From positions 1-64,000 of the forward strand of contig JAVBUF010000042.1 of NCBI GenBank assembly GCA_031555615.1: 64,000 bases of DNA, given 5' to 3'. How positions within the stretch are numbered: position 1 is the first letter of the stretch; every line of letters begins with the position of its first letter. Under the pieces are notes generated by a model. The model ran no database searches and was not told where the DNA came from. It worked only from the letters and a program-made list of their open reading frames with translations. Made by a program: the position numbers and the translations under genes. Source of the DNA: UBA935 sp031555615. Lineage in GTDB: Bacteria; Bacillota; Clostridia; Lachnospirales; Lachnospiraceae. Shown one piece after another: positions 51,623-59,367 of this stretch.

Positions 51623-52933
51623 ATGTGGGCATTTGAAAGTGTTTTTTACCAGATTTATCCCCTGGGTTTTTGCGGGGCACCCTTTGAGAATGACGGGGTG
51701 TTAACTAACAGAATAGAAAAAGTGGTTGACTGGATTCCTCATATGAAGAAGCTGGGGATCGATGCAATTTATTTTTCACCGGTGTTTGAGTCCGATACTC
51801 ATGGCTATAATACCAGAGATTATAAAAAGATCGATTGCCGGTTAGGAACCAATGAGAACTTTAAAGCGGTTTGTGAACAGCTTCATGAGAACGGCATCCG
51901 GATTGTCCTGGATGGCGTGTTCAATCATGTGGGCCGGGGTTTTTATCAGTTTCAGGATGTGGTACGGAATCGGGAAGGCTCCCGCTATTTGGATTGGTTC
52001 CACATTAATTTGGGCGGCAACTCCAATTATAACGATGGTCTGTGGTACGAAGGCTGGGAAGGCAACTATGATTTGGTGAAGCTGAACCTGCGGAATCCGG
52101 AGGTAGTGGATCATATTCTGGAGGCAGTCAGATTTTGGGTAGAGGAATTCGATATTGACGGTCTGCGTTTGGACGTGGCATATTGTCTGGAGCTTGATTT
52201 CCTGAAACGGCTGCGCCGCTTTACGGAAGAACTGAAGCCGGAGTTTTATCTGCTGGGTGAAATGCTCCATGGGGATTACACCCGGATGGTAAATTATGAA
52301 ATGCTTCATTCGGCAACTAATTATGAATGTTATAAGGGATTGTATTCCAGTTTTAACAGTGAAAATATGTTTGAGATCATTCATTCGCTGCTGCGGCAGT
52401 TTGGGCCGGAGAACTGGACCCTTTATAAGGGACTGCATATGTTTTCCTTTGTGGATAACCATGATGTTACCAGGATTGCCAGCAATTTGAATAAGGAAGA
52501 GCATCTTCCTCTGGTCTATGCCCTGTGTTTCGGTATGCCGGGCATCCCCTGCGTGTATTACGGCAGTGAATGGGGAGCAAAAGCGCGGAAAAATGAAGGT
52601 GATCCGGCTTTGCGGGCTTGCTTTGAAGAACCGGTATTTAACAAATTAAGTGAATGGATTGCCAGCCTGGCGGAAGCCAAGAAAAACTCTAAAGCCTTGA
52701 ATTACGGCGATTTCCGGTCGGTGGTGCTGAACAATAAGCAGTGTATCTTCGAACGGAAGACAGATGGAGAGCGGGTGCTGGTGGCTATTAATATGGACAG
52801 TGCGGAATTTACCGCTCATTTTGATGCCGGCTGCGGTATGGCTGTGGATCTCATCAGCGGCGAGAAGTTTGACTTTGGCGGCGGCAGTACTTTGGCGCCT
52901 TTCAGTGCATACTTCCTGAAGATGGAAAAATAG
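51623..52933 (+). CDS. Alpha-amylase family (GH13) enzyme, cytoplasmic
   Basis: A 437-residue GH13 TIM barrel with the catalytic set Asp184 (LRLDVA), Glu213 (LLGEML) and Asp281 (FVDNHD). Other conserved blocks are IYFSPVFESDTHGYNTRDY and LDGVFNHVG. No signal peptide. The sequence resembles cyclomaltodextrinase/neopullulanase-like enzymes lacking the N-terminal domain, so it likely acts on imported maltodextrins. The ATG at 51623 follows AGGAGG at 51607-51612; an upstream in-frame start would add 17 unrelated residues. Confidence 0.92.
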   Translation: MWAFESVFYQIYPLGFCGAPFENDGVLTNRIEKVVDWIPHMKKLGIDAIYFSPVFESDTHGYNTRDYKKIDCRLGTNENFKAVCEQLHENGIRIVLDGVFNHVGRGFYQFQDVVRNREGSRYLDWFHINLGGNSNYNDGLWYEGWEGNYDLVKLNLRNPEVVDHILEAVRFWVEEFDIDGLRLDVAYCLELDFLKRLRRFTEELKPEFYLLGEMLHGDYTRMVNYEMLHSATNYECYKGLYSSFNSENMFEIIHSLLRQFGPENWTLYKGLHMFSFVDNHDVTRIASNLNKEEHLPLVYALCFGMPGIPCVYYGSEWGAKARKNEGDPALRACFEEPVFNKLSEWIASLAEAKKNSKALNYGDFRSVVLNNKQCIFERKTDGERVLVAINMDSAEFTAHFDAGCGMAVDLISGEKFDFGGGSTLAPFSAYFLKMEK

Positions 52934-53000
52934 ATTATAGCAAAAGCAGTCACAAAGTTTTCAAATAGTAACTAAAATTTTAAAATATATAAAAAAATGA

Positions 53001-53051
53001 TTGACGCAAAGTCTATACTGTGTATAATGATATATATACAGTATAGACTTT
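53001..53051 (+). promoter_or_regulatory. GntR-operon promoter inside a 14-bp inverted repeat
   Basis: TTGACG (53001-53006), 16-base spacer, TATAAT (53023-53028). AAAGTCTATACTGT (53008-53021) and ACAGTATAGACTTT (53038-53051) form a perfect inverted repeat on either side of the -10. This is the expected operator for the YtrA-type GntR repressor encoded next. Confidence 0.82.
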
Positions 53052-53111
53052 TAGTGTGCTCACAACTAGTGTGCTCACAATTATTGTGTCCACAATTCTT
53101 GTGCACATCAT
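53052..53111 (+). repeat. Four tandem 15-bp repeats in the gntR leader
   Basis: Units TAGTGTGCTCACAAC, TAGTGTGCTCACAAT, TATTGTGTCCACAAT and TCTTGTGCACATCAT follow one another without gaps. Each has a palindromic core of the form TGTGnnCACA. They lie between the transcription start and the gntR ribosome binding site. Confidence 0.85.
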
Positions 53112-53132
53112 TATGATTAAGAGGAGGTAAAA

Positions 53133-53537
53133 GTGAAAATAATTATATCAAATCAATCGGAACGGCCTATTTATGCACAGATTAAGGAGCAGATCAGAGA
53201 ACAGATACTAGCCGGGCAGATAGCCGAAGGGACGGTACTGCCATCCATCAGGGTATTGGCCAAGGAAGCCGGGGTCAGTGTTATTACCACCTCCAGAGCT
53301 TACAGTGATCTGGAGGCCGAAGGATTTATTGCATCGATGCAGGGAAAGGGCAGTATTGTACTTTCCCGAAACAATCAAATGGTCCGGGAACAATATTTAC
53401 AGAGAATCGAAGCAGGGCTGCAGGCTGCTATTGAGAATGCACAGTTACTGCAGATGACGGAAGAGGAGCTGAGTGGTATGCTGCGGCTGTTATATCAGGA
53501 AAGTGGTCATTTAAGAGAGGAGCAGGAGGATGAATAG
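53133..53537 (+). CDS. GntR-family repressor, YtrA subfamily
   Basis: A 134-residue protein. The N-terminal winged helix (about 8-75) has RPIYAQIKEQIREQI, LPSIRVLAKEAGVSVITTSRA and GKGSIVL. A short helical tail (about 80-134) replaces the large ligand domain of other GntR groups; this is the YtrA type, which normally controls an adjacent ABC transporter. The GTG start follows GAGGAGG. The ATPase gene overlaps its end by 8 bases. It probably represses its own operon through the inverted repeat at 53008-53051. Confidence 0.92.
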   Translation: MKIIISNQSERPIYAQIKEQIREQILAGQIAEGTVLPSIRVLAKEAGVSVITTSRAYSDLEAEGFIASMQGKGSIVLSRNNQMVREQYLQRIEAGLQAAIENAQLLQMTEEELSGMLRLLYQESGHLREEQEDE

Positions 53538-54453
53538 GCAAATGGAGCAAAATATATTGGAGGTTAGCAATATCAGCAAACATTTTAAACATTTTGATCT
53601 GGCGGACATCAGTTTTTCCCTGCCTGCCGGTTATATTATGGGATATGTAGGCCGAAACGGAGCAGGCAAAACCACCACCATCAATTTAATTACCCACTTG
53701 ATGAATGCTGATACCGGTGAGATCAGAATCAATGGGAAGACCTATGGGGAGGATGCCATCGGTTATAAGGAAGCAATCGGATATGTGGGAGATGAATCTT
53801 ATTTTCCCGGGGAGCTTCAGGTCCGGGACATCGGTGTGATACTGAAGGATTTTTACCCTACCTTTGACGGGGAAAAATTTGACCGTCTGATTACGGAGTG
53901 GGAGCTGCCGGAAAAGATGATGATTCGGAAATTTTCCAAAGGAATGAAAGTAAAGCTGATGTTTGCAGCGGTTTTTGCCAGGGAAACCAGGCTGCTGATT
54001 CTGGATGAAGCCACCAGCGGCCTGGACCCGGCTATCCGTCATGAAATACTGGAGCTTTTACAGGAATATATCGAGGATGGCCAAAGAAGTATCCTCTTTT
54101 CCACCCATATTCTGGATGACCTGGAGCAGATTGCCGATTACGTTTGTTTTATTGATAACGGGAAAAAGGTGCTGTGTGATTATAAGGAAGCTATTTTGGA
54201 AAACTATGTGATGGTGAAAGGCGGACCGGAGGATTTGACGGCTGAAATCAGTGCTGATTTAATCGGCATTATCAAATCCCGGGTGGGATTTGAGGGGATT
54301 ATGAAAAGTGAAAAAGCAAAATTGTTGACAGCTCAATTTCTTCACCGGAAGATGCTGGTGGAGAAGACCGATATCGATAAAGTGGTATTGCATTTTATTC
54401 AGGAGGCCAAAACAAAATCAGGAGCCAGACGATTAAAGGAGGCACAGATATGA
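53530..54453 (+). CDS. ABC transporter ATP-binding protein (YtrB/BcrA-like)
   Basis: A 307-residue ATPase with Walker A GRNGAGKTT (about 41-49), a KFSKGMKVKLM signature in place of LSGGQ, Walker B LLILDEATSGLD and the switch His in STHILDD. The C-terminal 80 residues are typical of ABC-2 exporters. It pairs with the permease that overlaps its end by 4 bases. Transporters of this type under YtrA regulators respond to cell-wall stress or export peptides; the substrate here is unknown. Confidence 0.92.
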   Translation: MNRQMEQNILEVSNISKHFKHFDLADISFSLPAGYIMGYVGRNGAGKTTTINLITHLMNADTGEIRINGKTYGEDAIGYKEAIGYVGDESYFPGELQVRDIGVILKDFYPTFDGEKFDRLITEWELPEKMMIRKFSKGMKVKLMFAAVFARETRLLILDEATSGLDPAIRHEILELLQEYIEDGQRSILFSTHILDDLEQIADYVCFIDNGKKVLCDYKEAILENYVMVKGGPEDLTAEISADLIGIIKSRVGFEGIMKSEKAKLLTAQFLHRKMLVEKTDIDKVVLHFIQEAKTKSGARRLKEAQI

Positions 54454-55091
54454 GTATCGTTAAATTTATGAAAACAGATTTTATATTGACCAAATCAATG
54501 TATAAAGTAATAATAGCATTTTTAATTATAGCCATGTTCTTATCGTTGTATATGAATAATTCTGTTTTTGGCATGGGATTTTTATGCTTTGGCGGTATTA
54601 TTTTTGCCAATACGCCTTTCAGCTATACCCAGGTGCCCAACTGCGGATTTATGAATCTGCTGCCGGCATCTACCTATACCCGGATAGCGGGTCGCTATCT
54701 TTTCGGAATGGTCATGACCTTTGGCAGCGTAGCAGCGGGAACAGTGGTTTGGGTCATCAGCAATTTTTTTTATCTCAAGCGGGATAGTCAGGAGTTGGTT
54801 CCGGTTTCTTTGCTGATGCTGGCGGCAACCATCACCGCTTTGGCGCTTCAATATCTTATTATGTATATCAAAGGAATAAATGTCAATAATCCGGTAACCG
54901 TCTTTTTACAGTTGATGCCGGGATTTGCTCTTTTTACAGTCAGTACACCAATTATGAATTCTATTATGGACAGGGAAAATTTTGGCAGTTTTCCGATGAT
55001 TTTGGCAAGCCTGGCCGGGGCAGTGGTTATTTTATTACTATCCATAGGCATCAGTTATCAGCTCTGTAAACGGAGGGATTTGAGTCTCTGA
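54450..55091 (+). CDS. ABC-2 type permease subunit
   Basis: A 213-residue membrane protein with about six helices (around 20-35, 40-58, 80-102, 112-132, 143-160, 180-200). The start overlaps the ATPase stop (ATGA), so translation is coupled. Together they form a two-gene export system under the GntR regulator. The sequence shows no recognised substrate feature. No terminator is evident before the MerR promoter. Confidence 0.85.
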   Translation: MSIVKFMKTDFILTKSMYKVIIAFLIIAMFLSLYMNNSVFGMGFLCFGGIIFANTPFSYTQVPNCGFMNLLPASTYTRIAGRYLFGMVMTFGSVAAGTVVWVISNFFYLKRDSQELVPVSLLMLAATITALALQYLIMYIKGINVNNPVTVFLQLMPGFALFTVSTPIMNSIMDRENFGSFPMILASLAGAVVILLLSIGISYQLCKRRDLSL

Positions 55092-55130
55092 ATGAATTAA
55101 AAAAATATCTGAAAAATTATCTGAAACCTC

Positions 55131-55161
55131 TTGACATTGACGTAACGTAAACCTCTATAAT
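55131..55161 (+). promoter_or_regulatory. MerR-type promoter with 19-base spacer
   Basis: TTGACA (55131-55136), 19-base spacer, TATAAT (55156-55161). The spacer contains GACGTAACGTAA, a partial palindrome. An over-long spacer with a central palindrome is the signature of promoters twisted into activity by MerR regulators, so the regulator gene that follows is probably autoregulated. Confidence 0.82.
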
Positions 55162-55189
55162 GAAAAATGTAGATAAGGAGGAGAACAAA

Positions 55190-55948
55190 ATGGAGTATAC
55201 AATCCAGCAAATGGCTGATCTGGCAGGGATCAGTACGCGGACTCTACGGTATTATGACCAGATTAGTTTATTGCCCTCTGTCCGGGCAGAACAATCAGGG
55301 TACCGCATCTATAGGGAAAAGGAAGTGGACGCACTTTGGCAGATTCTGTTCTTTAAAGAATTGGGATTTGAACTGAGTACCATAGCCGATATTATGAAAG
55401 ATCCTTCTTATGATTGCTTAAAGGTTCTGGAGGAACACCTGCTGACGCTTAAGCAAAAGGAACTGCAAATACAAAGTCTGATTCATACCGTGGAAAAGAC
55501 TATCAGGAAAGAAAGAGGAGAAATCGTTATGACAGATCAGGAAAAGTTTGAAGGCTTTAAAAAAGAAATGATTAAAGAAAACGAAGAAAAGTACGGAAAG
55601 GAAATTCGGGAAAAATATGGTGAGGATACAGTTGCGGAAAGCAACCGAAAGATGATGAACCTGTCCCGGGAGGACTATGACAAGATGACCTCCATTAATG
55701 AGGAGCTACAAAGAAGACTGGCGGAAGCAGTTGAAAAAGGAGAGGATTTTAAGTCCGATTGCGGCAAAGAAATCGCGCTGCTGCACAAGGAGTGGCTGTC
55801 CTTTACCTGGCCCCAGTATTCTGCTGAAGCCCATCGGGGATTAGGGGAAATGTATGTGGCGGATGAACGGTTTACAGCTTACTACGATCAGGAAAAGGCA
55901 GGCTGCGCAGAGTTTTTGCGGGATGCTATCTGTTATCATATGGCATAA
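55190..55948 (+). CDS. MerR-family regulator with TipAS drug-recognition domain
   Basis: A 252-residue protein. The N-terminal MerR winged helix (1-70) has QQMADLAGISTRTLRYYDQISLL split by the wing, then a dimerization coiled coil (about 75-115). The C-terminal TipAS-like helical domain (about 125-252) has KEWLSFTWPQYSAEAHRGLGEMY and YDQEKAGCAEFLRDA. TipAS domains bind thiopeptides and other drugs. The ATG at 55190 follows GGAGG. The gene is transcribed from the 19-base-spacer promoter and ends at a strong terminator. Targets beyond itself are not visible. Confidence 0.92.
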   Translation: MEYTIQQMADLAGISTRTLRYYDQISLLPSVRAEQSGYRIYREKEVDALWQILFFKELGFELSTIADIMKDPSYDCLKVLEEHLLTLKQKELQIQSLIHTVEKTIRKERGEIVMTDQEKFEGFKKEMIKENEEKYGKEIREKYGEDTVAESNRKMMNLSREDYDKMTSINEELQRRLAEAVEKGEDFKSDCGKEIALLHKEWLSFTWPQYSAEAHRGLGEMYVADERFTAYYDQEKAGCAEFLRDAICYHMA

Positions 55949-55977
55949 GAGGCATGTAATGTAATATCACCATGAAA

Positions 55978-56020
55978 GGTCACCGGCCGGCGGTTTAAAA
56001 TCGCCGGACGGTGGCTTTTT
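55978..56020 (+). terminator. Terminator after the TipAS regulator
   Basis: CACCGGCCGGCG (55981-55992) pairs with CGCCGGACGGTG (56002-56013, one mismatch), followed by TTTTT. Confidence 0.85.
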
Positions 56021-56075
56021 AAATATCGTCCTGTGGAGGATGATAAATGTTATAATAAAAATTTTGAAATAGATA

Positions 56076-56143
56076 TTGACAAAACAATATTATATGGCGT
56101 ATATTATTGTCAACAGGAAATGTTATACGCCATATAATATTGT
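56076..56143 (+). promoter_or_regulatory. PadR-operon promoter with 20-bp inverted repeat
   Basis: TTGACA (56076-56081), 18-base spacer, TATATT (56100-56105). A perfect 20-bp inverted repeat, 56084-56103 and 56124-56143, starts with ACAATATTATATGGCGTATA. Each arm is the core of a larger, imperfect palindrome. Binding of a PadR dimer at both would cover the -10 and the start site. Confidence 0.82.
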
Positions 56144-56180
56144 ATAATAAAAAATAATATAGTCGAAAGGAGTAGATGGG

Positions 56181-56507
56181 ATGGTATTTAACACAGGAGC
56201 AGCGCTTTTGGATGCGGTAGTTCTGGCTGTGGTATCGCGGGAACCGGAAGGTACCTATGGCTATAAGATAACGCAGGAAGTACGGACAGCAATTGAGTTA
56301 TCGGAATCAACATTATATCCGGTATTAAGGCGATTGCAGAAGGACGAATGTCTGGATGTATATGATATGGAATGTGCCGGCAGAAACCGGCGGTATTATC
56401 AGGTTACGGAAAAAGGCCGAAGACAGTTGAACCTTTACGAAGGAGAATGGAAAGCGTATTCGGCGAAGATAAGCATGATATTTGAGGGAGGAGCGAAACA
56501 TGAGTAG
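56181..56507 (+). CDS. PadR-family transcriptional regulator
   Basis: A 108-residue PadR winged-helix protein with the signature GYKITQEV and ESTLYPVLRRLQKDECL, the wing RRYYQVTEKGRRQL, and a short C-terminal dimerization helix. It controls the envelope gene set that follows (DUF1700, DUF4097, PspC), an arrangement common in clostridia and bacilli. Start after AAAGGAG. The next gene overlaps its end by 8 bases. Probably autorepressing through the inverted repeat upstream. Confidence 0.93.
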   Translation: MVFNTGAALLDAVVLAVVSREPEGTYGYKITQEVRTAIELSESTLYPVLRRLQKDECLDVYDMECAGRNRRYYQVTEKGRRQLNLYEGEWKAYSAKISMIFEGGAKHE

Positions 56508-57195
56508 ATGGGAATTTATGAGACAGTTGGAGGAGTTGTTAACTGATATCCCCCCTGGCGAAAGAGAAGAAGCATTACAGTATTATAATGATTATATCAA
56601 TGACGGCGGTAAGGAAAACGAGGCGGAGGTACTTCATTCACTGGGTTCTCCTGAGCAGGTGGCAGCCATCATTAAGGAAGGGCTGGAAGGGACGGCCGGA
56701 GAATTTACCGAAAAAGGTTATCGCGGTACATATGATAAAGCGGCTAATCCCATTGCAAGATACCAGCAGCCGGCGTCCGAAGCAAAGGAAGAGTATCAAG
56801 AGGTCAAAAAGGAAGGCTTGTCAGGCGGTGTGATTGCCCTGATCGTGATTTTGTGTATTTTGGGCTCACCGGCCATCATCGGTGCGGCCGGTGCTCTGTT
56901 TGGCCTGGTTATCAGCTGTTTTGCGACAATTTTGAGTCTGGTGGTAGCTTTTGCCGCAGTTTCAGTTGCGTTGATTGCAGTTTCCATTGTTTTACTGGTG
57001 GTGGGTATTCCGAAAATGTTTTATGCCCCCCTGGCCGGTTTAGCATTAATAGCAGCAGCATTTATTGTTGCCGGTGTGGGCATCTTATTCCTGCTTTTGA
57101 CAGCATTGTTGGTGGGAAAAGTCATCCCGGCCATCGTCAAGGGGATCAGTTATCTGTTTAATAAGTTGTTTAACAGAAAAGGAGGTAAGAAATAA
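56500..57195 (+). CDS. DUF1700 (HAAS domain) membrane protein
   Basis: A 231-residue protein. The N-terminal HAAS-type helical domain (about 1-70) has EFMRQLEELLTDIPPGEREE and LGSPEQVAAII; then a charged linker and four or five hydrophobic segments (about 105-215). It is usually encoded beside PadR and DUF4097 genes and thought to act in an envelope-stress pathway, perhaps binding a partner via HAAS. The ATG at 56500 is preferred, with GGAGGAG upstream. The stop overlaps the next start. Confidence 0.88.
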   Translation: MSRWEFMRQLEELLTDIPPGEREEALQYYNDYINDGGKENEAEVLHSLGSPEQVAAIIKEGLEGTAGEFTEKGYRGTYDKAANPIARYQQPASEAKEEYQEVKKEGLSGGVIALIVILCILGSPAIIGAAGALFGLVISCFATILSLVVAFAAVSVALIAVSIVLLVVGIPKMFYAPLAGLALIAAAFIVAGVGILFLLLTALLVGKVIPAIVKGISYLFNKLFNRKGGKK

Positions 57196-58061
57196 TGGGG
57201 AAATTCGCAAAAGTATGCCTGATTATTGCAGGAGTATTTATCGGAATCGGTGTGGTAATGGGAACCATCGTATCAGTTATAGGCGGACGAAGTTTTGTAT
57301 GGGTTGTCAATGAACAGAACATGAATTTTGGAGAGTATCATGGAGATTGGGGCTGGGATCTGGTTTCCTGGGACAGTTCTCGAAATGAGCTTGTGGTGAA
57401 TGATCAGAGCCTTGGAAGTAAAAGTGCCGAAGCACGAATCAATGCCAAAGGGGTTGATACCTTATATATTACAGTAGGAGCAGGAGAATTTGAACTCAGG
57501 GAATGGGACCAGGAGGAATTTAAGGTTGAAATATCGGGAAGAGGCGAGTGCGAATATTATACCAATGACGGAAATCTTTATATAAAAGGATTTAAAAAGT
57601 TGAAAAAATTCACTGGGTATGCCGTCAATAACAAAATTACGCTTTATGTACCCGAAGGTGTGAACTATGACGATGTTAATCTGGAAGTCGGCGCAGGGAA
57701 ATCCGGTATCAGCGGAATCCAGACGAAAAACCTGACTTGCAGTGTGGGTATGGGAGCTGCCGATTTTAAAAATATCGATGCGGAAGATGTGGATATGGAA
57801 GTTGGCATGGGGCAAATTACTTTTGCCGGCAAGGCAGAGGGTGATGTAACGGTATCCTGCGGAATGGGCAGTATTGCCATGAAATTAGACAGCAGCGAAG
57901 AAGATTATAATTATGTGCTGAGCTGTGCCGCCGGCAGCATTTCTCTGGATAATCAGTCCTTTTCCATGTTGGCAGGGGAAAAGAATATTAACAACAGTGC
58001 GGCATATGATATCAATCTGGAGTGTGCCATGGGAAGTATCGATGTTGATTTTATGAGATAG
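57195..58061 (+). CDS. DUF4097-family beta-strand repeat protein, membrane-anchored
   Basis: A 288-residue protein with one N-terminal membrane helix (about 5-28), then an external beta-helix-like domain. The repeating pattern EVGAGKSGISGI, SVGMGAADFKNI, EVGMGQITFAG, SCGMGSIAMKL, CAAGSISLDN and CAMGSIDVDF gives turns of about 20 residues with Gly at each corner. This is the DUF4097/LiaG-like fold associated with envelope stress. The function is unknown. Start overlaps the previous stop by one base. Confidence 0.9.
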   Translation: MGKFAKVCLIIAGVFIGIGVVMGTIVSVIGGRSFVWVVNEQNMNFGEYHGDWGWDLVSWDSSRNELVVNDQSLGSKSAEARINAKGVDTLYITVGAGEFELREWDQEEFKVEISGRGECEYYTNDGNLYIKGFKKLKKFTGYAVNNKITLYVPEGVNYDDVNLEVGAGKSGISGIQTKNLTCSVGMGAADFKNIDAEDVDMEVGMGQITFAGKAEGDVTVSCGMGSIAMKLDSSEEDYNYVLSCAAGSISLDNQSFSMLAGEKNINNSAAYDINLECAMGSIDVDFMR

Positions 58062-58074
58062 GAGGAAAAAGGTT

Positions 58075-58317
58075 ATGATCAGTATCATGGTTTTGTTAAT
58101 TTTGTTTCTGGTAGTACTAATCCTGAGTTTTAGTTTTCACCTGGTGGGAGGGTTATTGAAATTATTGTATCATCTGGTGATTGGATTGCCATGTGCCATT
58201 TTATGTCTGATTTTTGGTTTGCTGCTGTGCTGTACCGTGATCTGTATTCCTTTGGGAATGGGATGTTTTAAGCTGGCAGGACTGGTGTTTTCACCATTCA
58301 GACCAAGATTTTGCTGA
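58075..58317 (+). CDS. Small hydrophobic membrane protein of the envelope module
   Basis: An 80-residue protein almost entirely hydrophobic, with two or three helices (about 3-22, 28-48, 50-70) and several Cys. It lies 13 bases after the DUF4097 gene with ATAGGAGGAAAAAGG upstream and 26 bases before the PspC gene, so it belongs to the same operon. No family recognised. Confidence 0.75.
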   Translation: MISIMVLLILFLVVLILSFSFHLVGGLLKLLYHLVIGLPCAILCLIFGLLLCCTVICIPLGMGCFKLAGLVFSPFRPRFC

Positions 58318-58343
58318 TAAAATAAAGATAGGAGAGAAAGAAA

Positions 58344-58538
58344 ATGGAGAAAAATTATAAACGTTTGGTTCGTTCAAATACCAATAAATCTATTTGCGGC
58401 GTTTGCGGCGGTGTGGGAGAGTATCTGGGAATCGACCCGACGCTGGTGCGGCTGATCTGGGTAATCGCCAGCTTTGCCAGTGTAGGTATGGGTGCATTGA
58501 TCTATTTCATTGCGGCACTGGTAATGCCCCAGGAGTAA
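58344..58538 (+). CDS. PspC-domain membrane protein
   Basis: A 64-residue protein with the complete PspC signature: KSICGVCGGVGEYLGIDPTLVRLIW followed by a membrane helix (about 35-60) with GALIYFIAALVMP. PspC proteins are inner-membrane stress sensors or toxin-like stabilisers; the small stand-alone form is common in Gram-positive envelope-stress operons. Last gene of the PadR operon, closed by a terminator. Confidence 0.93.
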   Translation: MEKNYKRLVRSNTNKSICGVCGGVGEYLGIDPTLVRLIWVIASFASVGMGALIYFIAALVMPQE

Positions 58539-58546
58539 ATAGGAAC

Positions 58547-58580
58547 AGGGTGCTTGACCTTTTGGTCAGGCACCCTTTGC
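58547..58580. terminator. Terminator after the PadR operon
   Basis: A 13-bp stem (AGGGTGCTTGACC with GGTCAGGCACCCT, one G-U pair) and TTTT loop, then TTTGC. It may also serve the convergent ECF gene. Confidence 0.82.
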
Positions 58581-58582
58581 AT

Positions 58583-59161
58583 TTATAGGGAAAAGAACAA
58601 GCCTGCTTTTTTCAGCGCCGGCCGCAGCGCCATATATACTGCTACTGAAACAATGGTAGAAGTCAACGCATTGATGCTGGTAGTGGCGATATTCCATGCC
58701 AGCGTAATTTCAGCGGCAGGCTTGCCAAGAATATAGAGCTTATAAAAGTATCCCACCAGAGGATCGAAAATTACATTAAAGAGTAACCCCGAAACAGCAG
58801 CCAGAAGAGCCGTGAAAAAAACCCGCTTCTGGTTATTTTCATGGGTGATTTTCCCTAATTTGTGAGCAATCAGGCCGGTAATAAGTCCGATGCCCAATTT
58901 CAGGACAAAGGTTTTGGGGGCATAAATAATATAAATCGGATCCATCAGGTCACCGATAGTCATTCCCAGGGCGCCTCCAAGACCGCCATAAAAACCGCCC
59001 AGCAGCAGAGCACCCAGAACACAGACGGCATTGCCCAAATGAATGGAAGTAGCATCCCCGCCGGGAAGAGGAATCTTTATTTGTAAAAAGGTAAATACGA
59101 CATAAGACAAAGCGGCAATCAAGCCGGTAAGGGTGATTTTTTGGACAGTTTGATTTTTCAT
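58583..59161 (-). CDS. ECF transporter substrate-binding (S) component
   Basis: A 192-residue hydrophobic protein with about six membrane segments. The opening VQKITLTGLIAALSYVVFTF, the loop LPGGDATSIHLGNAVCVLGALLLGG and GGLGGALGMTIGDLMDP are typical of ECF S components of the vitamin/precursor class (HMP, queuosine or pyridoxine-type). It needs the shared EcfAT module, not in the window. The upstream region (59162-59293) has only a minus-strand TATAAT (59207-59202) and no riboswitch that I recognise. Confidence 0.85.
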   Translation of the reverse strand: MKNQTVQKITLTGLIAALSYVVFTFLQIKIPLPGGDATSIHLGNAVCVLGALLLGGFYGGLGGALGMTIGDLMDPIYIIYAPKTFVLKLGIGLITGLIAHKLGKITHENNQKRVFFTALLAAVSGLLFNVIFDPLVGYFYKLYILGKPAAEITLAWNIATTSINALTSTIVSVAVYMALRPALKKAGLFFSL

Positions 59162-59293
59162 AATTGTAGTCTCCTCATAATTCGTAATAGATATTAGTTA
59201 CATTATACGCAAAAGTGGAATGACTAAAAGAACCAATTTGAAACTTTTTAAACATACCAGTTTGAAGCGGTTATTATTTTTTTCAAATAAGTG

Positions 59294-59324
59294 TTGACTC
59301 TGACACTATGGTATATTTTATAGT
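59294..59324 (+). promoter_or_regulatory. Second MerR-type promoter with 19-base spacer
   Basis: TTGACT (59294-59299), 19-base spacer containing CTGACACTATGG, TATAGT (59319-59324), directly upstream of a MerR gene; likely autoregulation. Confidence 0.75.
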
Positions 59325-59367
59325 GATATTGAGCTCAAAAAAATCATTTATAAATGGAGATAGTCAA

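Noticed and set aside
53052..53111. CRISPR array
   Set aside because: Units are contiguous without spacers, only 15 bases long, and there are no cas genes.
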